The notes below the pieces were generated by a model, which worked only from the letters and a program-made list of their open reading frames with translations, was not told where the DNA came from and searched no databases. Source: Sequoia sempervirens (lineage: Eukaryota > Streptophyta > Pinopsida > Cupressales > Cupressaceae). From it: DNA of 64,000 bases. The position numbers were made by a program, and so were the translations under genes. Where the stretch lies: the NCBI GenBank assembly GCA_007258455.2, contig VDFB02000001.1, forward strand, positions 11,034,202-11,098,201, read 5' to 3'. The first letter of the stretch is position 1. Every line of letters begins with the position of its first letter. Shown piece by piece: positions 11,940 to 22,639 of the stretch.

Positions 11940-12683
11940 ATGGAAACGTCACTTGAGTTAGACACAGAGAAGCAACAACAGGCCTTCAAAGGGGAAATAA
12001 CTGATAAGCGACTATAGGGGTTGATGAGTTCGACCCATCCAATCATTCTCTGGGCAACCAAGCAGGTGGTTGGGCTGGAATTTCTGAAGGCTTATCACAG
12101 AGCCAAAGCAAATATGAATATTCTAGCAATGTTCTTAGCAGTCCTTTTGCATATTCAAGTCTCGAAAGAGATAAGAAAAAAATTGACCCAAATGGTCTTC
12201 GTGCACGCATGGTTGGGCGACATTGATGCGACACTAGATAATGCGGATGAGAATAGGAAAATCCCCATGCCACAAAACTACTACATGATGCGGATGAGAA
12301 GGAGAGAGGTAATGAAGTTTCCTTTGGTCCAAACCATCGACCCAGAAGGATTTGAAAAATTATGGGCTGAAAAGGATTGTAGCATTTTCTTTCTCCTCAG
12401 GGTAGCAAAGTTGATGACCAATCTCTCACATGGGTGGGCAATGAGATACGTGGAGGACGAAGGTCTGGTAGAGGAAATTGTAGTGGGTGATGATGATGAT
12501 TGGGACCTTGGAGATGGGGAATAATGGCTTGCGAATGATCCCAGGGACTTGGAGGAAAAGGCCAAAATCCTAGTGCACCAGAAATGTGGAGCAGATTGCC
12601 CGGTGATTGCAAATTGCAAGGCGTACCTAAAACACATAGAGTTAGAGGATGATGATGATGATGAAGAGGATGATGATGAATGA
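11940..12683 (+). pseudogene. Unidentified ORF 2 of the 10.3-kb element, acidic tail
   Basis: One plus-strand frame from ATG 11940 to TGA 12681-12683 (247 codons). Internal stops are only TAG at 12015 and TAA at 12522. The segment 12021-12524 is open for 167 codons. It is mostly helical, has an aromatic- and histidine-containing middle (VFVHAWLGDIDATLDNADEN), a Cys pattern near the end (CGADCPVIANCKAY) and two Asp/Glu runs, the last closing the protein. I recognise no family. The acidic tail and small size would suit a nuclear or DNA-mimic partner protein, but that is a guess. Confidence 0.45.
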
Positions 12684-14069
12684 TAAAGTCTGGTTGGGTA
12701 TGATTTCAGCTTTTTGTTGTTGAATAGCAATAGTAATAGTAATAGGGTAATTAAGTCAGTCCCGAGTCTTGGAGTGCCTATACTAAAATTCAGGCCAATT
12801 TTGTAATGAATTTTGTAATGCATGAAAATATGGGTGGGCTAGCTGATCAGGGAAGGTCACTTGACCGAAAAGGCCTTCAGGGTGGTTTTTGAAAAATAGA
12901 AACTCATGTAATCCTTTTTTGATAATCAATATAGGGTGTTGCCCCTAGCAGTGTTTTACCTAGCAAAAAAATATAATTGCATGTAGATTTAAAAGTAAAA
13001 CATAAAGCAATACACATGTATTACATTTACGTTTTCACTAGTGATCCAGAAAAAGCTTGGCGCTTGCACTTACATTTGTATTTGTACTTTGTAATAATGT
13101 GACATTGTAATTTAGCTGTAATAAAGTAAATGGTTGTGCTATTAATTTGACATTGTAATTCCTTTTATTAAGTCCTTTGCAACGTTAAGTGTTACTGTGC
13201 TATTAATGGTTGTGCTATTAATATGACATTGTAATTCCTTTTATTAATTCCTTTGCAATTGCAATGTTAAGTGTTACTGTGCTTAGTGCTATTAATGGTT
13301 GTGCTATTAATGTGACATTGTAATTCATTTTATAAAGGCCTTGATAATACGAGCGCATTAATGGTTAAAAATAAAAAAAACTTTAAAACACATGTTTATT
13401 ATTTATATCATAAATAATAAGGGAGCAAAGCAAGATTAGTCGCTAAGCCTCCGAGTTTTATAACCATGTGACATGTCGCATTGTCACATAATTCTAAATT
13501 TTCATAACTACCTAATTCCCCAACTTGGTTCACTTTGTTGAGTGACTTAAGTTCATACATATGTAACCTTTGAGTTACGGTGTGTGGATTTAGTCGGTGG
13601 GTCGTAGATTTTAAAAACATTGAAACTTTAGACTTTGGTTTTGAGGTTCCAAGTTTCAGTGACCATGTGACATGATGGACTTATCTTTCCTTTCAAAGAC
13701 GTCGTCTGAAATCTCATTGAATGCTATGTACGAAATAAACTTGAGTTGTCCTTTCAGGAATTTCCAAAAGCATGCAGGTTTAAAGGCTATCTTTTCAAGG
13801 TATGAAATTGAATGCCGCATTTAAAGCATGTCCTTTAAAAAATAGCGACATAAGTGGGTGGTGAAGTTGTACTCATACATTTAGCCTACATTCTCATTCT
13901 TTGCCAAGGCCAGTACTTCTAAGTGAAAACATTCCTTTTACTTAGACTTTTAGCCTACATTCTCGTTCTTTTCTAAGGCCAGTACTTCTTAGAATCTCAT
14001 GTGTAGACATTCATTCTCTACAAATTTTTGCTCATACAGAGTGAACATTGGGTTGGCATAAGGGATACG
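12684..14069. repeat. Spacer with 90-110 bp tandem repeats and R module
   Basis: 13080-13340 repeats 'gctattaat.tgacattgtaattccttttatta' about three times. 12965-13015 copies 'gcatg.agatttaaaagtaaaacataaagcaatac' from 11690-11730. 13440-13690 is the second copy of the module shared with 10555-10690 and 17735-17945 (landmarks 'gaaactttagactttggtt', 'ggttccaagtttcag'). No gene seen. Confidence 0.65.
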
Positions 14070-17000
14070 ATGCTCAAACCTTTTAAGTTAGATGAATTTT
14101 GGGCACACCTAGAGCAGGACAACAAGTCTCAGCTAGATATAAAACTCTTAGAAAGTAGGCTAGCTTAGGCTGGAGGCTTTCTGGAAGCTGTGTTGAGTGT
14201 GGACCTAATAAGTGCATGTGCAAGAAGGTACATTCCACAGACACAGGAAATTAAAGCCGCAGATGGAACTGCAATTACAAAAAAATCTCCTGAAGTTGTT
14301 TCCCGTGCGTTGGGGATTCTAGAAAGGGAACCTATAGAAGATATGTCTGTCATAGTGGTAGGTGAATTTTTCAAAGCGAATAAGGATTGGTGTAAGAACT
14401 CCATGGCCAAAACCTGGTTGATTAAGTTTGAAAAGAAAGGTAAGTCGCAATTGTCAAGTAAACTCAAAAGATTGCATTTTAAGGGAGAAATTACAGATGC
14501 TATTGCTTTATTGCACCGCATTGTTGGGAATCCATAGGTTGAGTTATTTGAGGATTGGATGTTCCATTTTATCTTGATAGTTGGTGATGAGAACATTTTC
14601 ATTGACTGGACTTAAGTTATTTGCTTCCATTTGAATGAGCAATTAAATAATTTCCATAAGACTGCTACTTTATGTATGTGTTCTTTCTTGACATACATTG
14701 TAGGTAGTCAGAGTTCCTTTTGGCCTGGGTTGGAGTCGCAAGGAACCCCAAATTTTGATATTCATGTGTATAAACACTTTCCTCAGTTCACTAAACAATT
14801 TTGAATGGGTAATTTTTTTCATGTTAATGATGCATTTTTAATGGAGGTCATGAGGAAGCTAGATGGAAATCCATAAATGTGCCTTTCCCCTGAATCAATT
14901 TCTCTTGTATCAAAATTTGGGAGTTTTTATATCCAATTTGATAAGTTTTCCTATTTGAGAATAGGGCATTTTGAGAAAGCCCCATTTAAATTACCTCGAT
15001 ATCCTAAATATTTACTCATATTTCTAGAAGTTTTTCGACAAATGGCCATGGTTAATATTAAGTATACAAACATGGGGAAATGAGGGTATGCCTTCCCATT
15101 GGAGAACCCTTCTTCTGTGTTCAAAACAAACTAGATGGCCATGGGAGCCGAAGGAATTCTCAAGGAATATAACCTCCAAAATTTGTCTATGAGAGCTAAT
15201 TTTGACAGTAAGGGTTTTGTGAAGCATAATCTCTATGCAGGGAGCTTATATCGGCATCAACCATCTATCAAAAATTTATGGTAAGATTGTGTCGATGAGA
15301 AGGAATTTTTGAGAAGAGATTATATGAGGCTAATGCTAAAATAGATACATGCTTTTTGTCTATCATTTCGCATTCCTGAAAATGTAGTTGAGGATTCAAC
15401 AATCATAGATCCTACATATAAAAAATTGCTTGATAAATCCCACCCTAAGGTTGATTGGAGCCAAAGTGAAATTTTAGATATGAGGGTGCGTGTTGCCCCA
15501 GTGCTTAAAATAACCCAAGACTGGTTGGATGGGAAATGGTGGAAAGTTGTTGGTCCTGTTCAAGAGCCTAAGTCGTCACAAAAGAATGAATAGGGGTCTA
15601 CGCAAGCATCTGGTGCAAGTGTATCATCGGGGAAACCCTCTGTGAAGTCCTCTAGTGTAAATTCCTAGTCAGGAGGTGATGGTGAAAGGCCAGAAGAAAC
15701 AGTCAAGTTGAGGAGCATGTATGAACAAGACAGTGTGCTTTCTCCCACCCCTAAGAAGAAGAACAATCAAGGAAAAATTGTAGTTGCAGATTCTGAAGCT
15801 ATCTTTAAATAGATCACTGAAGATAATATCTTTCTTCCTTTGTCTGAGTCTAAATTTCCCTCTTCTTTGCCTCCGGTTGATAATCTACCTATCACTCCTA
15901 ACGTTGCTAAAGAAACTATTAGTGGAAATTAATATTTTGGTCTAGTAGTAGCCTCCCCAGGATGGCTAAAAAAAGTAGTGGAGAAGAAGAGAAAGCATAT
16001 TCCTACAATGATAGTTGGAGTGGATACAGTTTCAAAGTTACTTCAAAGCTCTTCAAAACCTAAGAAAGCCAAGAGGATTTCAAGGATGGTGACTGATGCT
16101 ACTTCTAGAAATCAAATGTTAGAAATTGTTGAGCCTGTGAAGGATTTAAATGAAGATGAAATAACGGAGGTGGACTACAAAGTCACACATGTTGAAATGG
16201 GGCCTCCAACACGAGAAGGTGATGTGTACCATGCCAATTATTCATTCAATACCTTGATTAAAAGAGTGAAAGAATAGAGGAAAGAAAATATAAAACTGGA
16301 ATCTCAAGTCCTCGCATTGAGTAACTTTATTTCTTCCATAGCTACTCCTACTACATTTGATGAAGCCTCAAGTTCTTAGGTAGAGGGCATCAATGTGCTC
16401 ACCATAGAGAAAATTAAAAAGAATTTGAGCTATTCTAGAGTTGCTTGTGAGGGGATCGATAAAATATCTCAAGAGGCTATCTTCTTTTTGAATAAATATG
16501 TTCTCTTTTACATTCAAGTTGTTAATAAGATGAAGGAGTTAGGAACAAAACTTCAACAGCTCAGAAAAGATCAAACTAGTCTCTATGTGCTTGCTTAGGA
16601 AATGAAAGAATTGAACTCTATGGATCTGAAGATATTAATTGGTGAGAAAATTGTGAATAATCCTAAGGAGCTAGACCCTTCCTGGTCTGTTTCATTAGAA
16701 TGGAAATTGAATATGTATGATAATCTAGTGAAGGAAATTAATAATACACTTGAACAATATTGTGAAATGTTGGCGGAAGTTAAAGAAGATTGTCGTATTC
16801 TGGGAGTGGAAGTTACTGATGAGTTTGATGAAAAAATTCTAGATATAAAAGAGATCTCTCTGAATTTTAGAGAGATATTCAAGAAAGAAATAGTTGATCC
16901 TGCTACAGTGACAAGGGAGTCCTTCTCGAAACTCAGTGGAATGGAGATCCACTTGAGGACTTATAAATGTGGAGAAGAGAAAAGATCTTAGATGTTGGTT

Positions 17001-17201
17001 GATTCTGAAAAGGCTTTGGCCACATGGAGAACCAAGTTAAAAATTACTACAACTCCAGGAAGCAAAAACATCATTGCAATTGTCACCAAGTATTGGGAAT
17101 ACAGGCAAAGAGTAAAGGCACAGGACGTGTTACTGAAGGAGAAGGAGGAAAAAATAATTGAAAGCGAAGGAGTTGGTGCTGGGAGTGGGACCGCTATTTA
17201 G
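14070..17201 (+). pseudogene. Unidentified 1,044-codon ORF 3 with 17 internal stops
   Basis: From ATG 14070 to TAG 17199 a single frame stays readable without any frameshift. It is broken by 17 stops: 11 TAG (for example 14166, 14535, 15591, 16596, 16989), four TAA and two TGA. The N-terminal 500 residues look globular (motifs FEDWMFHFILIVGDENIFIDW about 14552-14612; RVRVAPVLKITQDWLDGKWW about 15487-15540). A Ser-rich linker (about 15600-15670) and a basic PTPKKKNNQGK patch follow. The last 400 residues are charged and coiled-coil-like (about 16270-17180). This resembles the general plan of large plant transposon-associated proteins, but I cannot name a family. The absence of indels against many point stops argues for decay by base change of a once functional protein. 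Confidence 0.6.
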
Positions 17202-18639
17202 TTTTTAGTTTTTATGTTATTTTATTTAATTTGGCTCTCTTGATACTTCAAAGACTTTTTAATTTAATTTCTGAAATAGTTGTCTTCAAGAAATCGTTAT
17301 CAAGACAAAAAAAACTCTATATTTGCCAGTGGATTGTCTATTATTGGAATGATAGTTTTTTGGATAGTTTCATTGTTGTGAAATATTTATCTGTGAATAA
17401 ATATTTTATGGTGATGGATGTGTAAGGATTTATCAGTATAATTTAGGTGATTTGGTAGTTTAATCTTTTATTGTTTAAGTTGGGTGGATGCCTTTATAAG
17501 TTATTTATGTTGAACTGTTAGCTTTTGTTAGCTTATAACTTATAAGTTATGGATGTTGAATTGTTAGCTTCTATTCAAGGAATGGATTAATAATATTCCT
17601 TTCAATTATTTATCAAAGATTGTGTGAATGGAAATGCAATAGGAATTTATAAGTAGTGTGATAAGTGTTGTTCTTTAAAAATGATGCAGAATCACATATC
17701 AAATTCAATACCATGGAATACAATATAAATTTTTTGGCTTTTCCTAACTTTAGTTGCTAGTCCTCATAGTTGTATAACCTTGTTGCAGAGTTCTAATTTT
17801 TCATAACCTCCTAATTCCCTGACTTGGTTGATGGTTCACTTTGTTGAGTTGCAAGTCTTTCCTGGTCATCTTTCTACTCGGTGGGTTGGAGGTTTCAAAA
17901 ACTTTGAAACTTCAGAGTTTGGTTCTAAGGTTCACTTTGTTGAAGCAAGAATGGAAAAGAGATAAAGAAAACTTATTATTATAACTAATAACACTATGAA
18001 GAAATGATCACTCACCTTTTAAGTCTACGTTTTCAGCTTTTGCTGGCTTCCAAATGGAGAAGTAGAACCTTAGAACCGAGCAAAATGAGTAAGAATAAAT
18101 GACACTTTCAATTGTATTTATATCAATCCATGATTCCATATTTGGTGAATTCTGTGGGATTTTTAAATGGTATATTAAAAATTTGGTGAATCATGCTTGC
18201 TTATAAAACGATACGTTGTAATTTTCAAGGCAAAATGTGTCCTCCAATGTAATCATTTTTTAATGTTATTGGCGAAATAGGTCCCCATGAGCAACTATTT
18301 ATAAATTTTAATTGGTGAAATGGGTCTTCACAAGCAACTATTTGTAAATTTTAATTGGCGAAATGGGTCTTGATGCAATGTTGTTTTAATAGTATTGGTG
18401 AATATGTAGGTTTTTTATTAAATTCTTTCAGGATTCTAGGCAAAAATATTAGTCGGTCCAATTGAAACGTGTAGTTTGATAATGGTGAATTTGTTGCTTA
18501 AATATGCCTCATAAAAAAAACTCATTGGCGAATAGACATGCATTGGACCTATAGTTTGTAAAATTCAAGCGATTTGGATACTCTGTTGGGTACGAGAAAT
18601 TCGCCAATTGGCGAAGATTCACCACTAAAGTTTCCCCTG
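17202..18639. repeat. Right non-coding end with subterminal repeats
   Basis: 17735-17945 is the third copy of the R module. From about 18170 to 18639 the ATTGG(C/T)GAA motif recurs at least eight times, including a perfect inverted pair TTCGCCAATTGGCGAA at about 18600-18615, beside the right terminus. No gene recognised. Confidence 0.6.
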
Positions 18640-18647
18640 ACACACTA
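18640..18647. other. Right 8-bp target site duplication
   Basis: ACACACTA, partner of ACACATTA at 8351-8358. Confidence 0.75.
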
Positions 18648-19020
18648 TGATTAATTATGCATCGTATGCCAAATTTTACATAAGTGATTAACTAATGGTT
18701 ATTTGTCATTCTTTGATATAAGTGAATATTGATTGTAGTTTTTTAAATTACTAAAAGGATCCTATAATTTTGCAAGCTACATGTTATAAAATGTAGTGTG
18801 TTCTTTGTACCATTTCAACTGAGTGTTAAAAAAAAAGTTTGTGTCTTCAGACTTACAATTTTCCATACACAAACAGAGTATAGTGAAATCATCTCTAATT
18901 TAAAATACACACCTACACATGTAAATGCGTGAGTATGTTATGAGAAAAAAGAGGTTGGAAAAACTGTTGTGTTAGAAAACACAGTGTTATTAAAATTTTT
19001 CATAAAAGTGAAAAACACAA
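18648..19020. repeat. Inverted copy of 22070-22450
   Basis: The reverse complement matches 22070-22450 ('gagtatgttatgagaaaaaagaggt', 'gtgttagaaaacacagtgttat', 'ttacataagtgattaact'). With 8211-8350 it forms one arm of an inverted duplication whose other arm contains SMC2 copy C. Confidence 0.75.
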
Positions 19021-19024
19021 AAAA

Positions 19025-19325
19025 TAAAGTAGGAAGAATTTGTTCAGTCAAGACATTATCTATCTCATTCACTTTGGTTTGCTTCTTTTCAAGTGTTTTT
19101 CTAGAGCAAATTCCTTTTTCATTTCATATATTCTACTACCTCTACCTCTAGTTTGCATGGTCATTTTCCCATTGCACATACTACACTCACTCCTTCCTCA
19201 ACTTCTCAAGACTAGGAAGAATCTCTTCAGTCAATACATTATCTGTCTCATTCACTTTGGGGTTCTTCTTTTCAAGTGGTTTTAGAGAAAATTATTTTTC
19301 CATCATACATTCTAGTACATGCTGC
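19025..19325 (-). pseudogene. SMC2 exon fragments, two tandem pieces
   Basis: Two successive minus-strand pieces, about 19030-19135 and 19190-19320, each match the SMC2 segment around 'YEMKKE...TKVNEID' of copy A (8060-8190). Both are frameshifted. Similar pieces recur at 20225-20375 and 20410-20545, so this short exon-like segment exists at least five times in the window. Confidence 0.65.
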
Positions 19326-19329
19326 CTTC

Positions 19330-19640
19330 ATTTTTCCATTGCTATTTAACCCTTGCTCAAAATAATAGCAGGTAGGATAACATAGTTGGTTTTTGGTTGT
19401 CTCTTTCTATACATTCAAAGGTAAGTGTTGGTGATCAGGGGGCTAAGTTTCCAGTTCAAGCATGGGTTCAGATACAATTACGGGTAAGGGTACGATGGTA
19501 CAAAATTTTTATTTTTCCTTCTAGTTTTTATAACACCTAGTGTTTTCCAACCTCTAATTTTAGAAAATAGTATTAATGTAATTAAGACCTTTTGTTATTT
19601 ACACAACATGATTGTAATGAAAGGAACCTTCAAAATGTAC
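19330..19640 (+). repeat. ~300-bp repeat copy
   Basis: Shares 'cttgctcaaaataatagcagg', 'ggtttttggttgtctcttt' and 'ttttataacacc.agtgtttt' with 20560-20870 and the 1293-2410 array. Confidence 0.65.
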
Positions 19641-20545
19641 CATTAATGTGGTATTAAATTTAATAAGTTGTGCAACAACACCTTTGACTTTCGATATATC
19701 TATCAAAATATTTATAAGATCGTTATAGGTAAATTGAAAATTTCTTAATTGAGCCTTGAGGTGTCTGATATCAACCCTAAGCTCCTTGAAGCTTTAGGTA
19801 TGTTTCTCCCTCATCAGTCCTTAGGACAACAACATCCCTTTCTTGGATAGAGTTTTGAATTTCTTAAATACTTTTATGTACCTTTGCAGCTACTTTTTTT
19901 CCAAATTTGAGTGTATTTATGATTAGATAATTTAGATGCTTCTTTTAACAAGTTATTTGTAGAACTTGTCTATATTTTTAGTTAATACTTTCATGTCTCC
20001 ACCCAACTGATTCTCTTTTTCTACACTTAGATCTGGTTTTTCCTTTTCCTTGTCATCCATTTCCAATTTTTTTTGTTCCATGGATTTCTTATCTTAGATT
20101 AAAGAATTTTTGACTTCATTTATTCAACTCCACTTATAGTATCATCTCCCACTTTATTTGGTTGCACAAATTTGTATGTAATACAAAACATTTTGAGTTA
20201 ATCCACTTGTGCATTGCCATTTTCCTATTGTACATAGTGCACATGCTCCTTCCTCAACTTCTCATGAGATCCTTTGTCAAAAAATTATCTATCTAATTCA
20301 CTTTGGTCTACTTCTTTTCAAGTGAACTTGTAGAGTAGATTCCTTGTTCATTACATACTTTCTAGCACATGTTGTTAGAGTTCTGCATTGCCATTTTCCC
20401 ATTGCACATATTTCACACTCCTTCCTCAACTTGTCGAGAGCAGGAAGAATCTCTTCGGTCAATATATTATCTATCTCATTCACTTTAGTTTGCTTCTTTT
20501 CAAGTGTTTTTAGAGAAGATTATTTTTTCATTCCATGCATTCTAC
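19640..20545 (-). pseudogene. SMC2 gene fragment, copy B (rearranged)
   Basis: The minus strand, read from 20545 down, shows an exon-like piece (about 20410-20545). Next come NEIDNILTEEILPALDKLRKE-type sequence (about 20210-20480 including a second piece), a coiled-coil part ending SVEKENQLGGDMKVLTKN (about 20000), and a jump near 19790 to hinge-proximal sequence with SKVKGVVAQLI (about 19650-19700). The segment between coil and hinge seen in copies A and C is missing, so an internal deletion has occurred. Many stops and frame changes. Orientation is the same as copy A and opposite to copy C. Confidence 0.7.
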
Positions 20546-20559
20546 TACCTACTCCCTTG

Positions 20560-20870
20560 AGTTTTTCATTTCCATTTGCCCCTTGCTCAAAATAATAGCA
20601 GGCTAGATAACACAGTGGGTTTTTGGTTGTCTCTTTTTGTACATTCAAAGCTAAGTGTTGGAGATTAGGGGAGGAGTGCAGGTGGTGGATGCATAAAAAT
20701 AGCCAAATTGAGCTAATGGGTGAGTAACCAATTGGGTTGTTGCATGTAGAGGGTTTTACAATAGTAAGTGGGCTACAGATTTTATAACACCCAGTGTTTT
20801 CTAATCCTAATTTTAGAAAATAGTATTATTGTAACTAAGACCTTTTGTTTTCATAAACACATTGTGATAT
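20560..20870 (+). repeat. ~300-bp repeat copy
   Basis: Close to 19330-19640 in sequence and in position relative to an SMC2 piece, so 19040-19640 and 20400-20870 look like a tandem duplication of SMC2 piece plus repeat. Confidence 0.65.
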
Positions 20871-21052
20871 TTGTTTATTTATAAAAGTAGTGGATGAAGC
20901 AGTAGTTGGAGAAAACTTTTTTTTTTCTACATGCTCATAGGGCTATATGGTATTGACGGTTTTTTCCTTTATTGACAATAGAACTCAAGATGTTCAACTC
21001 AAGGATTCGTAACGGCTAGTTTCCAAGCTAGTGCGAGCAAACTAATGGTGGT

Positions 21053-21588
21053 TTGTTCACGAAAGAGAGGTTGCATACCATTTTCAAGTTCAATTGTTGG
21101 ACTGTGGATAATGCAATCCAAAATGTCACTAGATTTTTGATGTTGATGGATCCTACATGCTGCTATTTTGGGTGTGATATAGTATGTGTTTTCCTATCCA
21201 ACTTTATGGACCTCTTGAGAATCCAAACTCTGGTTCACATTCTCTCTGTAAATTATGTGTGGAATTTTGTGGTCAATTCAATGCAAGTAGATGAAGCACT
21301 CCAAATGTATGATGTTGATGAGGGTATATACCCCATCAATGGTATCTTTTCATGTTCATTGCTTCAATCATCCTCCAAAGGAGGTGTGTGCAAGAAAAAC
21401 TTACTAGGAGCCTACAAGATGATGGTCCTAGATTTTTTGATTATGCAATAGGATTGCATGGCCATTTTTTCAAGCCACATGTGGAACGAGATATACGAAG
21501 GATGTTTCATGCCCTTCACACACTGATAGACCACCCCCTACCAGTTCCAATAAGAAATAAAATGGTTATTGTGGATCTCAGCTTATGA
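21053..21588 (+). pseudogene. Unidentified coding-like fragment, frame-shifted
   Basis: An open frame of 132 codons (21053-21451) with hydrophobic segments (CDIVCVFLSNFMDLL) and Cys residues overlaps a 78-codon frame (21352-21588) that reads plausibly on its own (FFDYAIGLHGHFFKPHVE; LIDHPLPVPIRNKMVIVDL). One frameshift near 21380-21440 would join them. No family recognised. It lies in the spacer between the inverted SMC2 arms and may be another captured gene piece. Sequence from 21590 to 22060 shows no gene. Confidence 0.35.
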
Positions 21589-22069
21589 TGTTCCCACGGT
21601 TTGTATGATGAGGTAAATTAAAATATAAAGTCTAATGAGGATCCACCTACAAGCAACATAGAAAACACCCCATAAAAGGATGGACTAAGAGCTTTACATT
21701 TGGACTGCAATTAGTTATGAAGGGTGGCAAACAGTTTTTCCATCAGATGTTTGCTTATAATAATGTTCAAAGATAGATAACACCTCAGAATCGTATATTG
21801 TATTACTATTTTGGTATTGAGGAGGTTGTCCCCTCAAAGATGCTTCTAATACTTGTTGGAATAATTTTTAATATAAGCATAATTACAGCTATATCAAAGT
21901 GTCATGTTATCTTTATTTTCATTATCACAAAATTCTCATAGCAATTTCCTATTTTAAATTAATTAAATCTTTGTGGGGTTTGATCATCATTAAATATATT
22001 GTTAAATTGTTTGAAGATAAATGACCCAAGGTGTCTAGAATACCAACAACTCCAAATCTTTTTTTTTGT

Positions 22070-22600
22070 TTTTTACTTTTATGAAAAATGTTAATAACAC
22101 TGTGTTTTCTAACACAATAGTTTTTTTGACCTCTTTTTTCTCATAACATACTCATATGTTTATATGTGTAGATGTGCATTGTAAACTAGAAGAACATTTC
22201 ACTATACTATGTTCATGTATGGAAAATTGCAATTTTGAAGACACAAGATTTTTTAACACTCACTTGAAATGGTACAAAAAACACACTACATTTTCTCATG
22301 TGTAAGCTGCAAAATTATATGATCCTTTTAGTAATTCAAAAAACTATAACCAATATTCGATTATATCAAAGAAATATAAATAACCATCAGTTAATCACTT
22401 ATGTAAAATTTGGCATACAATGCATAGTTAATCACAATGTGTTATCTAATAGAACCCTTTTTCAGTCCTATTCCTCACAAGCAGTATGAAAAGCATATCC
22501 ATTCCTAATTTGTTTAATCCCTTCACCTACAAAAAATCAGACAAAACCAAAAAAAAATATTATGAGAATTGTATGAGATGCTACCAATAAAAATAAGACA
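22070..22600. repeat. Right inverted arm, unoccupied insertion site
   Basis: Reverse complement of 18648-19020 plus 8211-8350, read continuously across 'cacaatgtgttatctaatag' (about 22430). It is the empty version of the site occupied by the 10.3-kb element. Confidence 0.8.
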
Positions 22601-22639
22601 AAAAGGAAACTAAAATATAATAGTATACCAATAATGTAT

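Larger units (their letters stand above)
8359..18639 (+). mobile_element. hAT-like DNA transposon, 10.3 kb, carrying unidentified ORFs
   Basis: The ends are inverted: left CAAGGAAAACTTTAAG, right (reverse complement) CAGGGGAAACTTTAGT. The first 14 positions have two mismatches. The 8-bp target duplication and CAGGG-type terminus fit the hAT superfamily. The insertion is proven by the uninterrupted inverted host copy at about 22420-22450. Subterminal regions hold many copies of an ATTGG(C/T)GAA motif. Three plus-strand decayed reading frames lie inside (8947-9565, 11940-12683, 14070-17201). None shows a hAT transposase dimerisation motif that I can recognise, so either the element is non-autonomous with foreign cargo or its proteins belong to a family I do not know. 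Confidence 0.65.

Noticed and set aside
12281..12823. 180-codon minus-strand ORF with a Ser run
   Set aside because: Antisense of the acidic plus-strand ORF 2; the Ser run is the reverse of GAT/GAA repeats.
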